Positions 1-6,095 are shown, counted from the first letter of the stretch. The stretch is DNA of 6,317 nucleotides from Odoribacteraceae bacterium (GCA_031267995.1 JAIRXZ010000199.1:1-6317); one strand, 5' to 3'. The notes: generated by a model not told the origin, from the sequence alone. A program made the numbers and translations.

Positions 1-215
1 GGGACGGGAATCTCCCGCTCCCACTCGTAACGGCTGGCGCCGGAGGCGTTTCCGATGCCCTTGATGGTAATGTAACCCTTGTCGCCCTTGAGGCGGACGC
101 GGACGGTGCGCTCGGGGACGGAGCTGAGGTAGCCCTGGGTGACGCGGGTGGATTTGTGGGTGTCCGCCCGGAAATCGCCGCGGACGAGGAATTTGCGTTC
201 TATCTCCTGTGCCAT
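1..215 (-). CDS. CYTH domain protein (triphosphate tunnel metalloenzyme family), C-terminus beyond window
   Basis: The first 71 codons of a CYTH protein are present; the rest lies past the left edge. The start MAQEIERKFLV holds the family ExExK motif (E4, E6, K8). It is followed by TVRVRLKGDKGYITIKG, which supplies the R-x-R and K-x-K basic residues of the tunnel, and then YEWEREIP, which supplies the next acidic pair. CYTH/TTM proteins are soluble beta-tunnel enzymes that bind triphosphate groups with divalent metal. Bacterial members are mostly inorganic triphosphatases, and a few are class IV adenylate cyclases or thiamine triphosphatases. All first-half motifs are intact, so an active triphosphatase is likely, but the substrate cannot be read from the sequence. 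The ATG at 215 lies only 3 nt after the stop of the preceding gene, so the two are probably co-translated. No Shine-Dalgarno is seen, as is usual in Bacteroidota. Confidence 0.92.
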   Translation of the reverse strand, partial: MAQEIERKFLVRGDFRADTHKSTRVTQGYLSSVPERTVRVRLKGDKGYITIKGIGNASGASRYEWEREIPV

Positions 216-218
216 GAT

Positions 219-863
219 TTAGTTTGCTAACGGTTTGTCGATCATCCCGATCACGCGCTTGATGGCTTGCAGGTAGTTGATGTTTTCGACGCCCTCCAGG
301 CCGCAGTCGCGGATGGTTTTCAGGATATCCTCCGGCTCGGTGGATTCGGAGTTGATGGTGCGCGTGAGGGCGCCGTTGATGTAGACCTCGCCGGTTTCGC
401 AGATAGTGCCGTTGACCATGTAGCCGTAGCGGATTTTTTCGACGCGGACGGCCTGGAGATCAGGGTGCTCGCGGACGAGGGCGAGGAACTGGTCGAGGGT
501 GTAGGCGGCCAGGGGGAGGGGGGGGATGTTGGCTACCTTGAAGGCGGGGAAGACCTCGTCGCGGAGGGTGGCGGCGGACAGGGGGAACTCGCCCTTCATG
601 AGGGGGTTCCACTGTTCCAGGCCGTCCTGCTCGCGGATGAAGGTTTTGATATCCATCTTGCCGTCGCGGATTTTGGTGTTGTTGACGTCGTTGGTGCGGC
701 TGACGATGTAGGTTTCGATGCTTCGCCGCTCCCACACTTTTTCGGGCACGGGAACGCTGAGGCGAGCCATGCGGGCGGAGGCGGCGGCGAAGTCGCGACC
801 GAATGTTCTAAATTCAAAACGGGGCTTGGAGATCTCTCCGATCTTTAGTTCTTCTTTGTTCAT
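219..863 (-). CDS. Divergent CYTH-like protein (putative triphosphate-tunnel fold), function unknown
   Basis: A 214-residue soluble protein with no signal peptide or membrane segment. I do not recognise a named family with certainty. Its motif layout resembles a diverged CYTH protein. RRSIETYIVS (47-56) could be the first acidic strand. NNTKIRDGKMDIKTF (61-75) gives K64, R66, K70 and K73, like the basic tunnel strands. EKIRYGY (142-148) resembles the second basic pair. CETGEVYING (155-164) with INSES (170-174) resembles the late acidic strands, followed by a helix and a Tyr-containing tail (NYLQAIKRVIG), as in CYTH C-termini. The canonical ExExK start is absent, so catalysis may be lost or altered. 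It sits 3 nt before a canonical CYTH gene, which suggests a functional pair or a diverged duplicate. The ATG at 863 follows an A/C-rich leader without Shine-Dalgarno. The gene is real with high confidence; the fold assignment is tentative. Confidence 0.72.
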   Translation of the reverse strand: MNKEELKIGEISKPRFEFRTFGRDFAAASARMARLSVPVPEKVWERRSIETYIVSRTNDVNNTKIRDGKMDIKTFIREQDGLEQWNPLMKGEFPLSAATLRDEVFPAFKVANIPPLPLAAYTLDQFLALVREHPDLQAVRVEKIRYGYMVNGTICETGEVYINGALTRTINSESTEPEDILKTIRDCGLEGVENINYLQAIKRVIGMIDKPLAN

Positions 864-898
864 GGTTGGTGTTGATTATTGTGGTATGGTGTGATGTT

Positions 899-932
899 GC
901 CCGCCGCGGGTTGGCGCGGCGGGCTATTTTTT
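899..932 (+). terminator. Strong GC hairpin with T-tract on the plus strand
   Basis: A perfect 10-bp inverted repeat (GCCCGCCGCG at 899-908, CGCGGCGGGC at 915-924) with a 6-nt loop is followed on the plus strand by TATTTTTT (925-932). It has the form of an intrinsic terminator reading rightward, yet every gene here reads leftward. On the minus-strand mRNA it lies between the lipoprotein stop (936-938) and the CYTH-like start (863). There the A-tract precedes the stem and no U-tract follows, so termination of the operon mRNA would be inefficient. It could stop antisense transcripts entering from the left, or act as an RNA stabiliser or processing hairpin that protects the upstream part of the message. 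The structure is certain; its role is inferred. Confidence 0.6.
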
Positions 933-935
933 GGT

Positions 936-1760
936 TTAACTCTGCGGGATGTCCGTGCCGGTGGAGGGGTTGGCGGCGCCGTTGGTGGAGGGGGCGAGTT
1001 TCCAGTCGCCCGTGCCGTTGGGGCAGCGTTGGTAGGAGTTGGGGGCGGTGTCGCTGATGCCGGCGCTTAAGGCCGATTCGTCCCCGCGGAGGAAGATGCC
1101 GAGGCTGACGCCGTCGGGATCTTTCAGCTCGTACTTCAGGTTTTGCGTGGGGGAGATGCCGGCGCCACCGGAGAGGTGGGGATTGGCGGCGTTGTCCTGG
1201 ATGATGACCACGTAGCCGCCCGGGGCGATGCTGCCGGAGGCGGCGGTGCCTGTCCACCAGGAGGAGGAGCCGTTGTTCTTGATGAGGCTGACCCCGTCGA
1301 GGGGAAGGGCGACGGCGCCTTTGTTGAATAGCTCGATGGCCTTGCTATTGCCGTCGATTTCATTGAGCACGAGGTTGGCGTAGTCGAGCGGGGCGGCTCC
1401 CACGGTGTAGTTTTTTTCCGGCGATTTGGTGGTGATGCCGGCTTTGTTGACGACCTCCACGTAATAGACGACGTTGGCGCCGTCGGCCTGCTGGGGTATG
1501 GTGCCGGTGTAGGTGTTTCCCGCGGCGGTCATGGCGACGGTGGTGAGGGCGCCGGCGTCCACCTTGTACTGGATTTTGGCGGAGGTGACTCCCTGCAGGT
1601 CAACGATGGTGGCGGTGACGGTGATGGCGTCAGTTGGCGTGATCGCGCTGGGCGCGTGGGCGACACTCTCGATGGTTGCCGGCCCGACGTAAACGTTGTC
1701 CTCCACGCAGGCGCTGAGGCCGGCGGCGAGGAGACATGCTAAGGTGATTATCTTTTTCAT
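936..1760 (-). CDS. Lipoprotein with Ig-like region and lamin-tail (LTD) domain
   Basis: A 274-residue secreted lipoprotein. Residues 1-17 form a lipoprotein signal (MKKIITLACLLAAGLSA) ending in the lipobox LSAC with Cys18. The following VEDN is acidic, which in Bacteroidota lipoproteins often goes with display on the cell surface (inferred here). Residues about 28-120 are beta-rich and Thr/Val-rich and look like an Ig or fibronectin-type module (TDAITVTATIVD, YYVEVVNKAG). Residues about 129-262 fit a lamin-tail domain: LVLNEIDGNSKAIELFN opens it, IAPGGYVVI lies in the middle, and SYQRCPNGTGDWKLA then TNGAAN close it. LTD modules are extracellular binding or anchoring folds, often attached to nucleases, phosphatases or adhesins; no enzyme domain is present here. 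It lies 18 nt after the porin stop, so it may work with the porin at the outer membrane, for example by capturing a phosphorylated ligand. That partnership is inference. Confidence 0.85.
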   Translation of the reverse strand: MKKIITLACLLAAGLSACVEDNVYVGPATIESVAHAPSAITPTDAITVTATIVDLQGVTSAKIQYKVDAGALTTVAMTAAGNTYTGTIPQQADGANVVYYVEVVNKAGITTKSPEKNYTVGAAPLDYANLVLNEIDGNSKAIELFNKGAVALPLDGVSLIKNNGSSSWWTGTAASGSIAPGGYVVIIQDNAANPHLSGGAGISPTQNLKYELKDPDGVSLGIFLRGDESALSAGISDTAPNSYQRCPNGTGDWKLAPSTNGAANPSTGTDIPQS

Positions 1761-1778
1761 GTTGTTGATGTTTGGAGT

Positions 1779-3143
1779 TTAAAAATCTACTTCCATGCGG
1801 AGGGCGAGCATGTTGTAACGCACGCCTGCCTTGCCTTTGGCTTCCACGACATTTTTGAAATCTTTGGTCGGGACACCGGCGGCGTCGTGGCCGATGATGA
1901 GTTTGTTCTTACCGTTGGCGTAACGGTCGTTTTTGGTGTACTGGTAATTGAGGACGAATTTCACGGAGTTGTTGATGTAATAGGTAGCCCCGACGGCGTA
2001 GTTTTCGCCCGATCCGCCAAAGATGTCCGCGCTGTTGAGGTCGATGAAGTCGTAGCGCGCCAGCAATTCGACGTCTCCCCATTCGCGACCGCGGGAGGGT
2101 TGGGTGAACTCCCCGGAACCGCTGTCGTAGCGGTGTTGGCCGCCGAAAAGGAGGTAGCCGGCCTGGGCGTACCAGCCGCCGAAGCGCTTGGTGGTGTTGT
2201 TGGCGGCGGTCTCCTTGATGTGGGTTTCGTTGCCGATGTACTCGCTTTGGAAGCGCAGCCCCTTGCAGAAGCCGGCCAGCTCGAAACCGTAGAGGAAGTC
2301 GTGGTCGACATCCTTGATGTCATCCGTGTCTAAGTACTTTTTCCGGTTGATGGAGGTGCTGTTGCGGCCGCTGAAGCGGGTAGCGCCGTACGTTTCGACG
2401 TCGGTCTTGGGAGTGCGGTAGGAGGCGGCAGCCCCGAGGTGTAGCCCCCGCGTGCGGTCTTCGGAAACCGGCATCAGGTTGACCTTCGCGGTGTAGGAGA
2501 TGCCCTCGCTGCGGCCGTAGTCCTTGTTGTTGTCCTGGACGTAGGTCAGCGTCTCCAGGTTGTCAATGACCTGCCCGAAGACGCCGAAGGATGCGCGCCA
2601 CAGCTTGCGCGTGTACTCGGCCTGAACGCCCAGGTGGCGGGAGGGGGAGAAGGTTTGCACGGCCATCGGGCGCTCGATGAAGGCGAGGTAGCGCGAGGAG
2701 GTGGTCTGCTCCATCGAAAAGTCCTCCTTGAAGTTACCGGCCTTGAAGGCAAAGTTTTCCAGACCGGTGTACTCGATGACGGCGTCCTTCAGCTCGAAAA
2801 GGCCGTTGGAAAAGTCGGTGTCGATCTCCCCGTACCACTGGTTGTTGAGTTTCGACTTCACGGCGAAGCGTGCGCGGCGGACGGATGCCCCGTTGCCGAT
2901 GGCGTCAAAGTCCTTGGGCTTGCCCCAGAAGGCGGCGGCGTCTAACTGCACGCGGATGTCGAACCACAAGCGGTAGCTCTGGTTCAGGGATTCAAACACG
3001 AGGATGCCGCTGCGCTCTTCCGCGCGCACCTGCTGCCTGTCTACCGGCACCCCGTACTGGTTGTAGCGAACCTCTTCCCGCTCCTGGGCGAGTAGCCCGA
3101 GGGAAAACAGGAAGGCGATGGATAATAAAATCACTTGTTTCAT
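1779..3143 (-). CDS. OprO/P-family (phosphate/polyphosphate-selective type) outer-membrane porin
   Basis: A 454-residue beta-barrel protein. Residues 1-20 are a Sec signal peptide (MKQVILLSIAFLFSLGLLAQ), with cleavage probably after LLAQ. The mature protein shows the Porin_O_P pattern: YRLWFDIRVQLDAAAFWG (57-74) as an early strand, VRRARFAVKSKL (88-99), a strand near WYGEIDTDF, then AGNFKEDFSMEQTTSS (135-150) and FIERPM (155-160), which correspond to the conserved GQFKxPFSxE...S...F.ER block of the family. The protein ends in ALRMEVDF, with the terminal Phe recognised by the barrel assembly machinery. Length and layout match full-length family members. OprP and OprO of Pseudomonas pass phosphate and polyphosphate; Bacteroidota members are mostly untested, so selectivity is inferred from family and context. 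The ATG at 3143 follows the regulator stop by 36 nt. A 104-nt fragment of this gene's 5' end recurs at 5985-6088. Confidence 0.93.
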   Translation of the reverse strand: MKQVILLSIAFLFSLGLLAQEREEVRYNQYGVPVDRQQVRAEERSGILVFESLNQSYRLWFDIRVQLDAAAFWGKPKDFDAIGNGASVRRARFAVKSKLNNQWYGEIDTDFSNGLFELKDAVIEYTGLENFAFKAGNFKEDFSMEQTTSSRYLAFIERPMAVQTFSPSRHLGVQAEYTRKLWRASFGVFGQVIDNLETLTYVQDNNKDYGRSEGISYTAKVNLMPVSEDRTRGLHLGAAASYRTPKTDVETYGATRFSGRNSTSINRKKYLDTDDIKDVDHDFLYGFELAGFCKGLRFQSEYIGNETHIKETAANNTTKRFGGWYAQAGYLLFGGQHRYDSGSGEFTQPSRGREWGDVELLARYDFIDLNSADIFGGSGENYAVGATYYINNSVKFVLNYQYTKNDRYANGKNKLIIGHDAAGVPTKDFKNVVEAKGKAGVRYNMLALRMEVDF

Positions 3144-3179
3144 GTGTTGAAAGTGTTTTAAGTGTGAATAATGTGTGAA
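3144..3179 (-). promoter_or_regulatory. Short intergenic gap with TTCACAC direct repeat, possible operator
   Basis: On the coding strand the gap between the PiT-HTH stop and the porin start begins TTCACACATTATTCACAC, that is TTCACAC twice, 11 nt apart (about one helical turn), followed by further ACAC-type repeats (AAAACAC, TCAACAC). Direct half-sites at helical spacing before the porin would suit a DNA-binding regulator such as the one encoded just upstream. No clear Bacteroidota -33/-7 promoter is seen, and the low-complexity A/C-rich bias of leaders in this genome may explain the pattern. Confidence 0.25.
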
Positions 3180-4865
3180 CTATAATGATTTAATGAATAG
3201 GATTAAATTCTCTTCGCGGGTCAGTTCGAGCTTTTTGCGCAGGCGGTGGCGACTGATCTCGGCGCTCTTGGGCGAAATGTTCATCAATCCGGCAATGTCC
3301 TTCGTGGAAAAGCCCAGGCGCAGCAGCGTGGCCAGCCGCCGCTCCTGCTCGGAGAGCTGGGGGAAACGCTCCACGAGCTTCGCGATGAAGTGCTTGTGCA
3401 GATCCTCCACGCGGGAGTAAAAACCGCTCATCTCGTCGGAAAAGGTCATCTTGGCGTGAATCATCCGCGCCGTTTGTTCCAGGCTTGCCTTCACCTCGTG
3501 CAGCTCTTTCAGGGCGATGGCGGCGCGAATCTCCTGGTAAACGGCATCGAAAAAATCGCGCTGCTCGTTGATATTCAGCGCCAGGTTTATCAACTCCTTT
3601 CGCTTAATCTCCAGGGTATAGCCCAGGCGTTCGTTTTCCTGCCGGATATTCCTCAGCTCCATCCCCGTCAACACCTGCTGCGCCTCGTGGTGCTGCTGCT
3701 GTTCCCGCTTCAGGGCGTCCTGCGCCTCGAGGCGTAAAAACTGCTGCCGCCGGCAAGTGGATATAACAAAGAGCGCCAGCAGCGCCAGACCGATCACGAG
3801 CAGCGGGATCGTCAGGTTGAAATGCCGGGGCGCTATCGCCGCCACCTGCTCGTTGATATAGCCGTAAGGGGCTATCAAAGAGAGCAGCACGAAGCAGAGG
3901 CAGAGCGACAAAAACGGGGTAACGAAGATCGAGGCGACCACGCGGGCGAAGGTGGCGAGTTCAAATTTCCTGTTCGCCTGCACCCACCCGATGCCCAGCA
4001 GGGCGCCGAGGGTGAGGTGAACGGGGGAGATGGCCGCGACGCTGATTCCCAGGCGCGCGCACACCGTGCCGGAGCCGAAAAGGAGCATCACTGCGGATAA
4101 GGAGAGGAGCGCGGCCAGCGTGTGTTCCGGCTTGCGCGTGACGAACTTGGGTTCCAGAGAGGTGACGCGTTGTCGCGTGACGGAGTAAGTGGCGGCCACC
4201 ACCACCAGGAGGGCGATAAACCACAACAGCGGGTAGTCGCCCAGGCTGATGCCGCCCAGGTTGACGCCGAAATCGACGCCCAGCGCGTGCGCGAACGACA
4301 AAAAGAGGGGCGCGTTGTTGACCCCTATCGCGATGGCCGCCGCGATGACGGCCACCCGGATGGCGCCCCGGTAGCAGGCGCCCAGGTGAATCAGGTGAAA
4401 GGGGCGCGTCTGCTGCAACCACCGCGCGAGGTAAAATATCCCGATCGCCACCACCCCGCCCAGCACGGGCGCCAGCAGCCACGCGAGGCAGGTGGAGAGC
4501 ACCGGGAGGCTGTGCAGGAGCGATCCGTGAAAAAGTTGCCACCCCCAGATGGCGCCCGTCAAGGCGTAGCATACGGAGTTGAGGGGGTTGATTTTAAAGA
4601 GGGAGAGCATGGTGCATGCCACGGACACCGCGATGACGATGGTGACCGCCGGCGAGGTGATGCTCCACCCCTCCTCCACCCCTCGCCACCGCGGGGAGGC
4701 AAACAGGAGGTAGCCCACGGAGAGCGCGATGATGACCATAATCCCCGTCTCCCTCACCCGAAGCGCCCCCGAACGGATGCTCCCGGCAAAGCTGAAGGGA
4801 ACATCGTGAAGCCCGTACCAGATGGCCGTCAGCGCGATGATCAGTATGATTTCAATGACCGGCAT
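3180..4865 (-). CDS. PiT-type phosphate permease domain fused to coiled coil and LuxR-type HTH (putative membrane phosphate sensor-regulator)
   Basis: A 561-residue protein in one open frame. Residues 1-333 form a PiT-like permease with its two related halves. Half one has WYGLHDVPFSF (16-26), matching the GxHDxxN signature, and NPLNSVCYALTGAIWG (93-108), matching the P-S-T-T-H...G block. Half two has IGVNNAPLFLSFAHALG (180-196) and ISPVHLTLGALLGIG (279-293), then VTPFLSLCLCFVLL. About ten membrane segments are visible. One more (about 350-370) leads to a cytoplasmic coiled coil (372-470, rich in Glu, Gln and Arg). A LuxR/GerE-type HTH follows (about 500-555): LSEQERRLATLLRLGFSTKDIAGLMNISPKSAEISRHRLRKKL. 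Signature residues are partly replaced: the second-half Asp is Asn184, the first-half His is Tyr100, and the Asn after H20-D21 is Phe24; S280 and H283 remain. It may bind phosphate but transport poorly. The ATG overlaps the DUF47 stop by one base (TGATG), so the two are translationally coupled. Confidence 0.85.
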   Translation of the reverse strand: MPVIEIILIIALTAIWYGLHDVPFSFAGSIRSGALRVRETGIMVIIALSVGYLLFASPRWRGVEEGWSITSPAVTIVIAVSVACTMLSLFKINPLNSVCYALTGAIWGWQLFHGSLLHSLPVLSTCLAWLLAPVLGGVVAIGIFYLARWLQQTRPFHLIHLGACYRGAIRVAVIAAAIAIGVNNAPLFLSFAHALGVDFGVNLGGISLGDYPLLWFIALLVVVAATYSVTRQRVTSLEPKFVTRKPEHTLAALLSLSAVMLLFGSGTVCARLGISVAAISPVHLTLGALLGIGWVQANRKFELATFARVVASIFVTPFLSLCLCFVLLSLIAPYGYINEQVAAIAPRHFNLTIPLLVIGLALLALFVISTCRRQQFLRLEAQDALKREQQQHHEAQQVLTGMELRNIRQENERLGYTLEIKRKELINLALNINEQRDFFDAVYQEIRAAIALKELHEVKASLEQTARMIHAKMTFSDEMSGFYSRVEDLHKHFIAKLVERFPQLSEQERRLATLLRLGFSTKDIAGLMNISPKSAEISRHRLRKKLELTREENLILFIKSL

Positions 4866-5512
4866 CAGAAGTTGCGTTTAATGGCCATGACCGAGAGCAG
4901 GTCGGCAATCTTCACCGCCTCGCGCGACAACTCCTCGATGTGCAGGGCAAAGTAGCGCAAGTGGAATTTCTCGCTCAGTTTCAGCGCCGTCATCTCGTGA
5001 AAAACCTTCCGCTTGATGGACTGGGCGAGCTTGTTGGTCTCCTTCTCGTAGAAATAAACCCTGTGAATCTTCTCCGTCACCGACGCGGGCGTCCTGAAAT
5101 AGGCCTTCGCCGCGGGAATAATGCTCTCCACGGAGAGCGCGGAGGCCTCCGCCAGCTTGACAAAATCCAGGTTCAGCTCCACGGGGATGTAAGGAATCTC
5201 CACCTCGAACTGAAAAAGGTTGCGCGACAAGATGTCCACGATGTTCTCCATGTGTTCCAGCAACCGCAGGACGTCGCCCCGCATCTCCGCCAGGAGCGGG
5301 TGCGCGTGCAACTCTCCCTCGATGCTGCGCCGCAACTCGCTGGAGGTGTTCTCCAACTTGGTCATGGCGTTCAGGTTATCGTGAAATGGCTCCTGGTTAT
5401 TGTACAGGTAATTCTTGATGCCGCTCGTGAAGACCAGCGTGCTTTCGTCGATCGTGTCAAAGAATACATCGATCTCGCGGATGGTTTTGTTTCTACCTTT
5501 TGTGTTGAACAT
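4865..5512 (-). CDS. DUF47 (PhoU-like) phosphate transport accessory protein
   Basis: A 215-residue, all-helical cytoplasmic protein of the DUF47/PhoU_div family, at the usual family length. Recognisable blocks are KLENTSSELRRSIEGEL (52-68), DVLRLLEHMENIVDIL (80-95), EKETNKLAQSIKRKVF (156-171) and EELSREAVKIADLLSVMAIKR (193-213). These proteins are normally encoded with PiT permeases and are thought to regulate them; the same pairing is seen here, with the stop overlapping the next start by one base. The E/DxxxD metal motifs are partly degenerate: E54xxxS58 and E156xxxN160 lack the final Asp, while E89xxxD93 is kept. I chose the ATG at 5512 because family homology begins there and an A/C-rich leader typical of this genome (ACAACAATCGCC) precedes it. 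An in-frame ATG at 5659 would add 49 unrelated residues. Confidence 0.88.
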   Translation of the reverse strand: MFNTKGRNKTIREIDVFFDTIDESTLVFTSGIKNYLYNNQEPFHDNLNAMTKLENTSSELRRSIEGELHAHPLLAEMRGDVLRLLEHMENIVDILSRNLFQFEVEIPYIPVELNLDFVKLAEASALSVESIIPAAKAYFRTPASVTEKIHRVYFYEKETNKLAQSIKRKVFHEMTALKLSEKFHLRYFALHIEELSREAVKIADLLSVMAIKRNF

Positions 5513-5622
5513 GGCGATTGTTGTTTCTGCTACGCGAATAAAGAACTTATTTTCCACATAGGAAAGCTCTGTTAAAGGAGTCCGGCAAACGGGCATCCGT
5601 GCATGTAGAGTTTTATTTTTAA

Positions 5623-5656
5623 ACAACGCGGTTATTATCAGCCGCGTTGTATTTTT
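5623..5656 (+). terminator. Hairpin with T-tract on the plus strand, within the DUF47 leader
   Basis: A perfect 9-bp inverted repeat (ACAACGCGG at 5623-5631, CCGCGTTGT at 5642-5650) with a 10-nt loop is followed on the plus strand by ATTTTT. As with the hairpin at 899-932, the T-tract lies on the strand opposite to the genes. On the operon mRNA the stem would start 8 nt after the upstream in-frame ATG at 5659 and 110 nt before the DUF47 start, so it could also be a leader structure. Its right arm belongs to the direct repeat at 5641-5689; the second copy of that repeat lacks the left arm. Confidence 0.4.
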
Positions 5657-5689
5657 CATGTTAAGGTGCGACAGCGAAATTTTCCGACA
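5641..5689. repeat. Direct repeat copy A (at least 49 bp)
   Basis: This segment matches 6269-6317 with three mismatches in 49 positions; the other copy is cut by the window end, so the true length is unknown. On the minus strand both copies read SENFAVAP or PENFAVSP, then stop, one base, and an ATG followed by MKNxTRL. The repeat may therefore be a gene junction (end of one ORF, start of the next) that was duplicated. The copies are 628 bp apart and bracket the porin fragment and the REP-like array. Confidence 0.9.
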
Positions 5690-5951
5690 TTAGGCGCCCC
5701 GTGTAATGTTTTTGTTGGATAGATGTAATAAAATTGTGACAAAATAAAGTCGCGTGAGCGCCCCTTTCCTCCTTCGCGAACCGGCAAACACCGCCCGAAA
5801 ATTTTCGCCGCGCCGCGGGTGATCCTGAATATTCCCTATCTTTATCCGCTGAAAACAAATCGGCGATCGTCACCGCGGCAGCCGGCAACAAACCCATAAA
5901 CAACATCAATATGAGTAACATTACACTCGGAAAAACATTTTCGCGAGACAT
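5661..5951 (-). CDS. Doubtful small ORF with one hydrophobic segment (possible gene remnant)
   Basis: Reading from an ATG at 5951 there is a 96-residue frame. It opens MSRENVFPSVMLLILMLF and continues to GLLPAAAVTIADLF, which looks like a signal peptide or a single membrane helix. The rest is basic and of no recognised family. Its TAA is separated by one base from the next ATG (5659). The frame passes through the AT-rich stretch where I expect the promoter, and its end lies in the direct repeat, so it may be a leftover 5' gene end joined to unrelated DNA. Opening it further upstream only runs into the porin fragment in the wrong frame and the REP-like repeats. Confidence 0.2.
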   Translation of the reverse strand: MSRENVFPSVMLLILMLFMGLLPAAAVTIADLFSADKDREYSGSPAARRKFSGGVCRFAKEERGAHATLFCHNFITSIQQKHYTGRLMSENFAVAP

Positions 5952-5984
5952 GGTCGTGACGCCGAAAGATACCTCCATAGCCCA

Positions 5985-6092
5985 TCTACCGGCACCCTGT
6001 ACTGGTTGTAGCGAACCTCCTCCCGCTCCTGGGCGAGTAGCCCGAGGGAAAACAGGAAGGCGATGGTTAATAAAATCACTTGTTTCATGTGT
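5985..6092 (-). pseudogene. Truncated copy of the porin gene start
   Basis: These 108 bp match 3040-3147 with three mismatches. They comprise four bases before the ATG (at 6088) plus the first 34 codons of the OprO/P-type porin, which is the signal peptide and the mature start (MKQVILLTIAFLFSLGLLAQ, then EREEVRYNQYRVPVD). After that the frame runs into unrelated sequence and stops at 5921. The coding changes are conservative (Ser8 to Thr, Gly31 to Arg). The copy ends sharply on both sides, and its upstream end lies 3 bp from the REP-like array. It is a broken duplicate rather than a working gene; a short secreted peptide cannot be excluded but has no support. Confidence 0.85.
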
Positions 6093-6095
6093 GGT

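Noticed and set aside
267..848. 193-codon plus-strand frame
   Set aside because: Antisense shadow of the CYTH-like gene, with biased Val/Gly/Ala/Asp content typical of reverse-frame reading in GC-rich DNA.
3961..4572. 203-codon minus-strand frame inside the permease region
   Set aside because: Off-frame reading of the PiT domain, very rich in Arg, Pro and Gly, whereas the main frame gives clear membrane helices and PiT motifs.
4122..4955. 277-codon plus-strand frame
   Set aside because: Antisense to the permease gene, made of low-complexity charged residues (Gly, Arg, Asp, Gln) with no domain.
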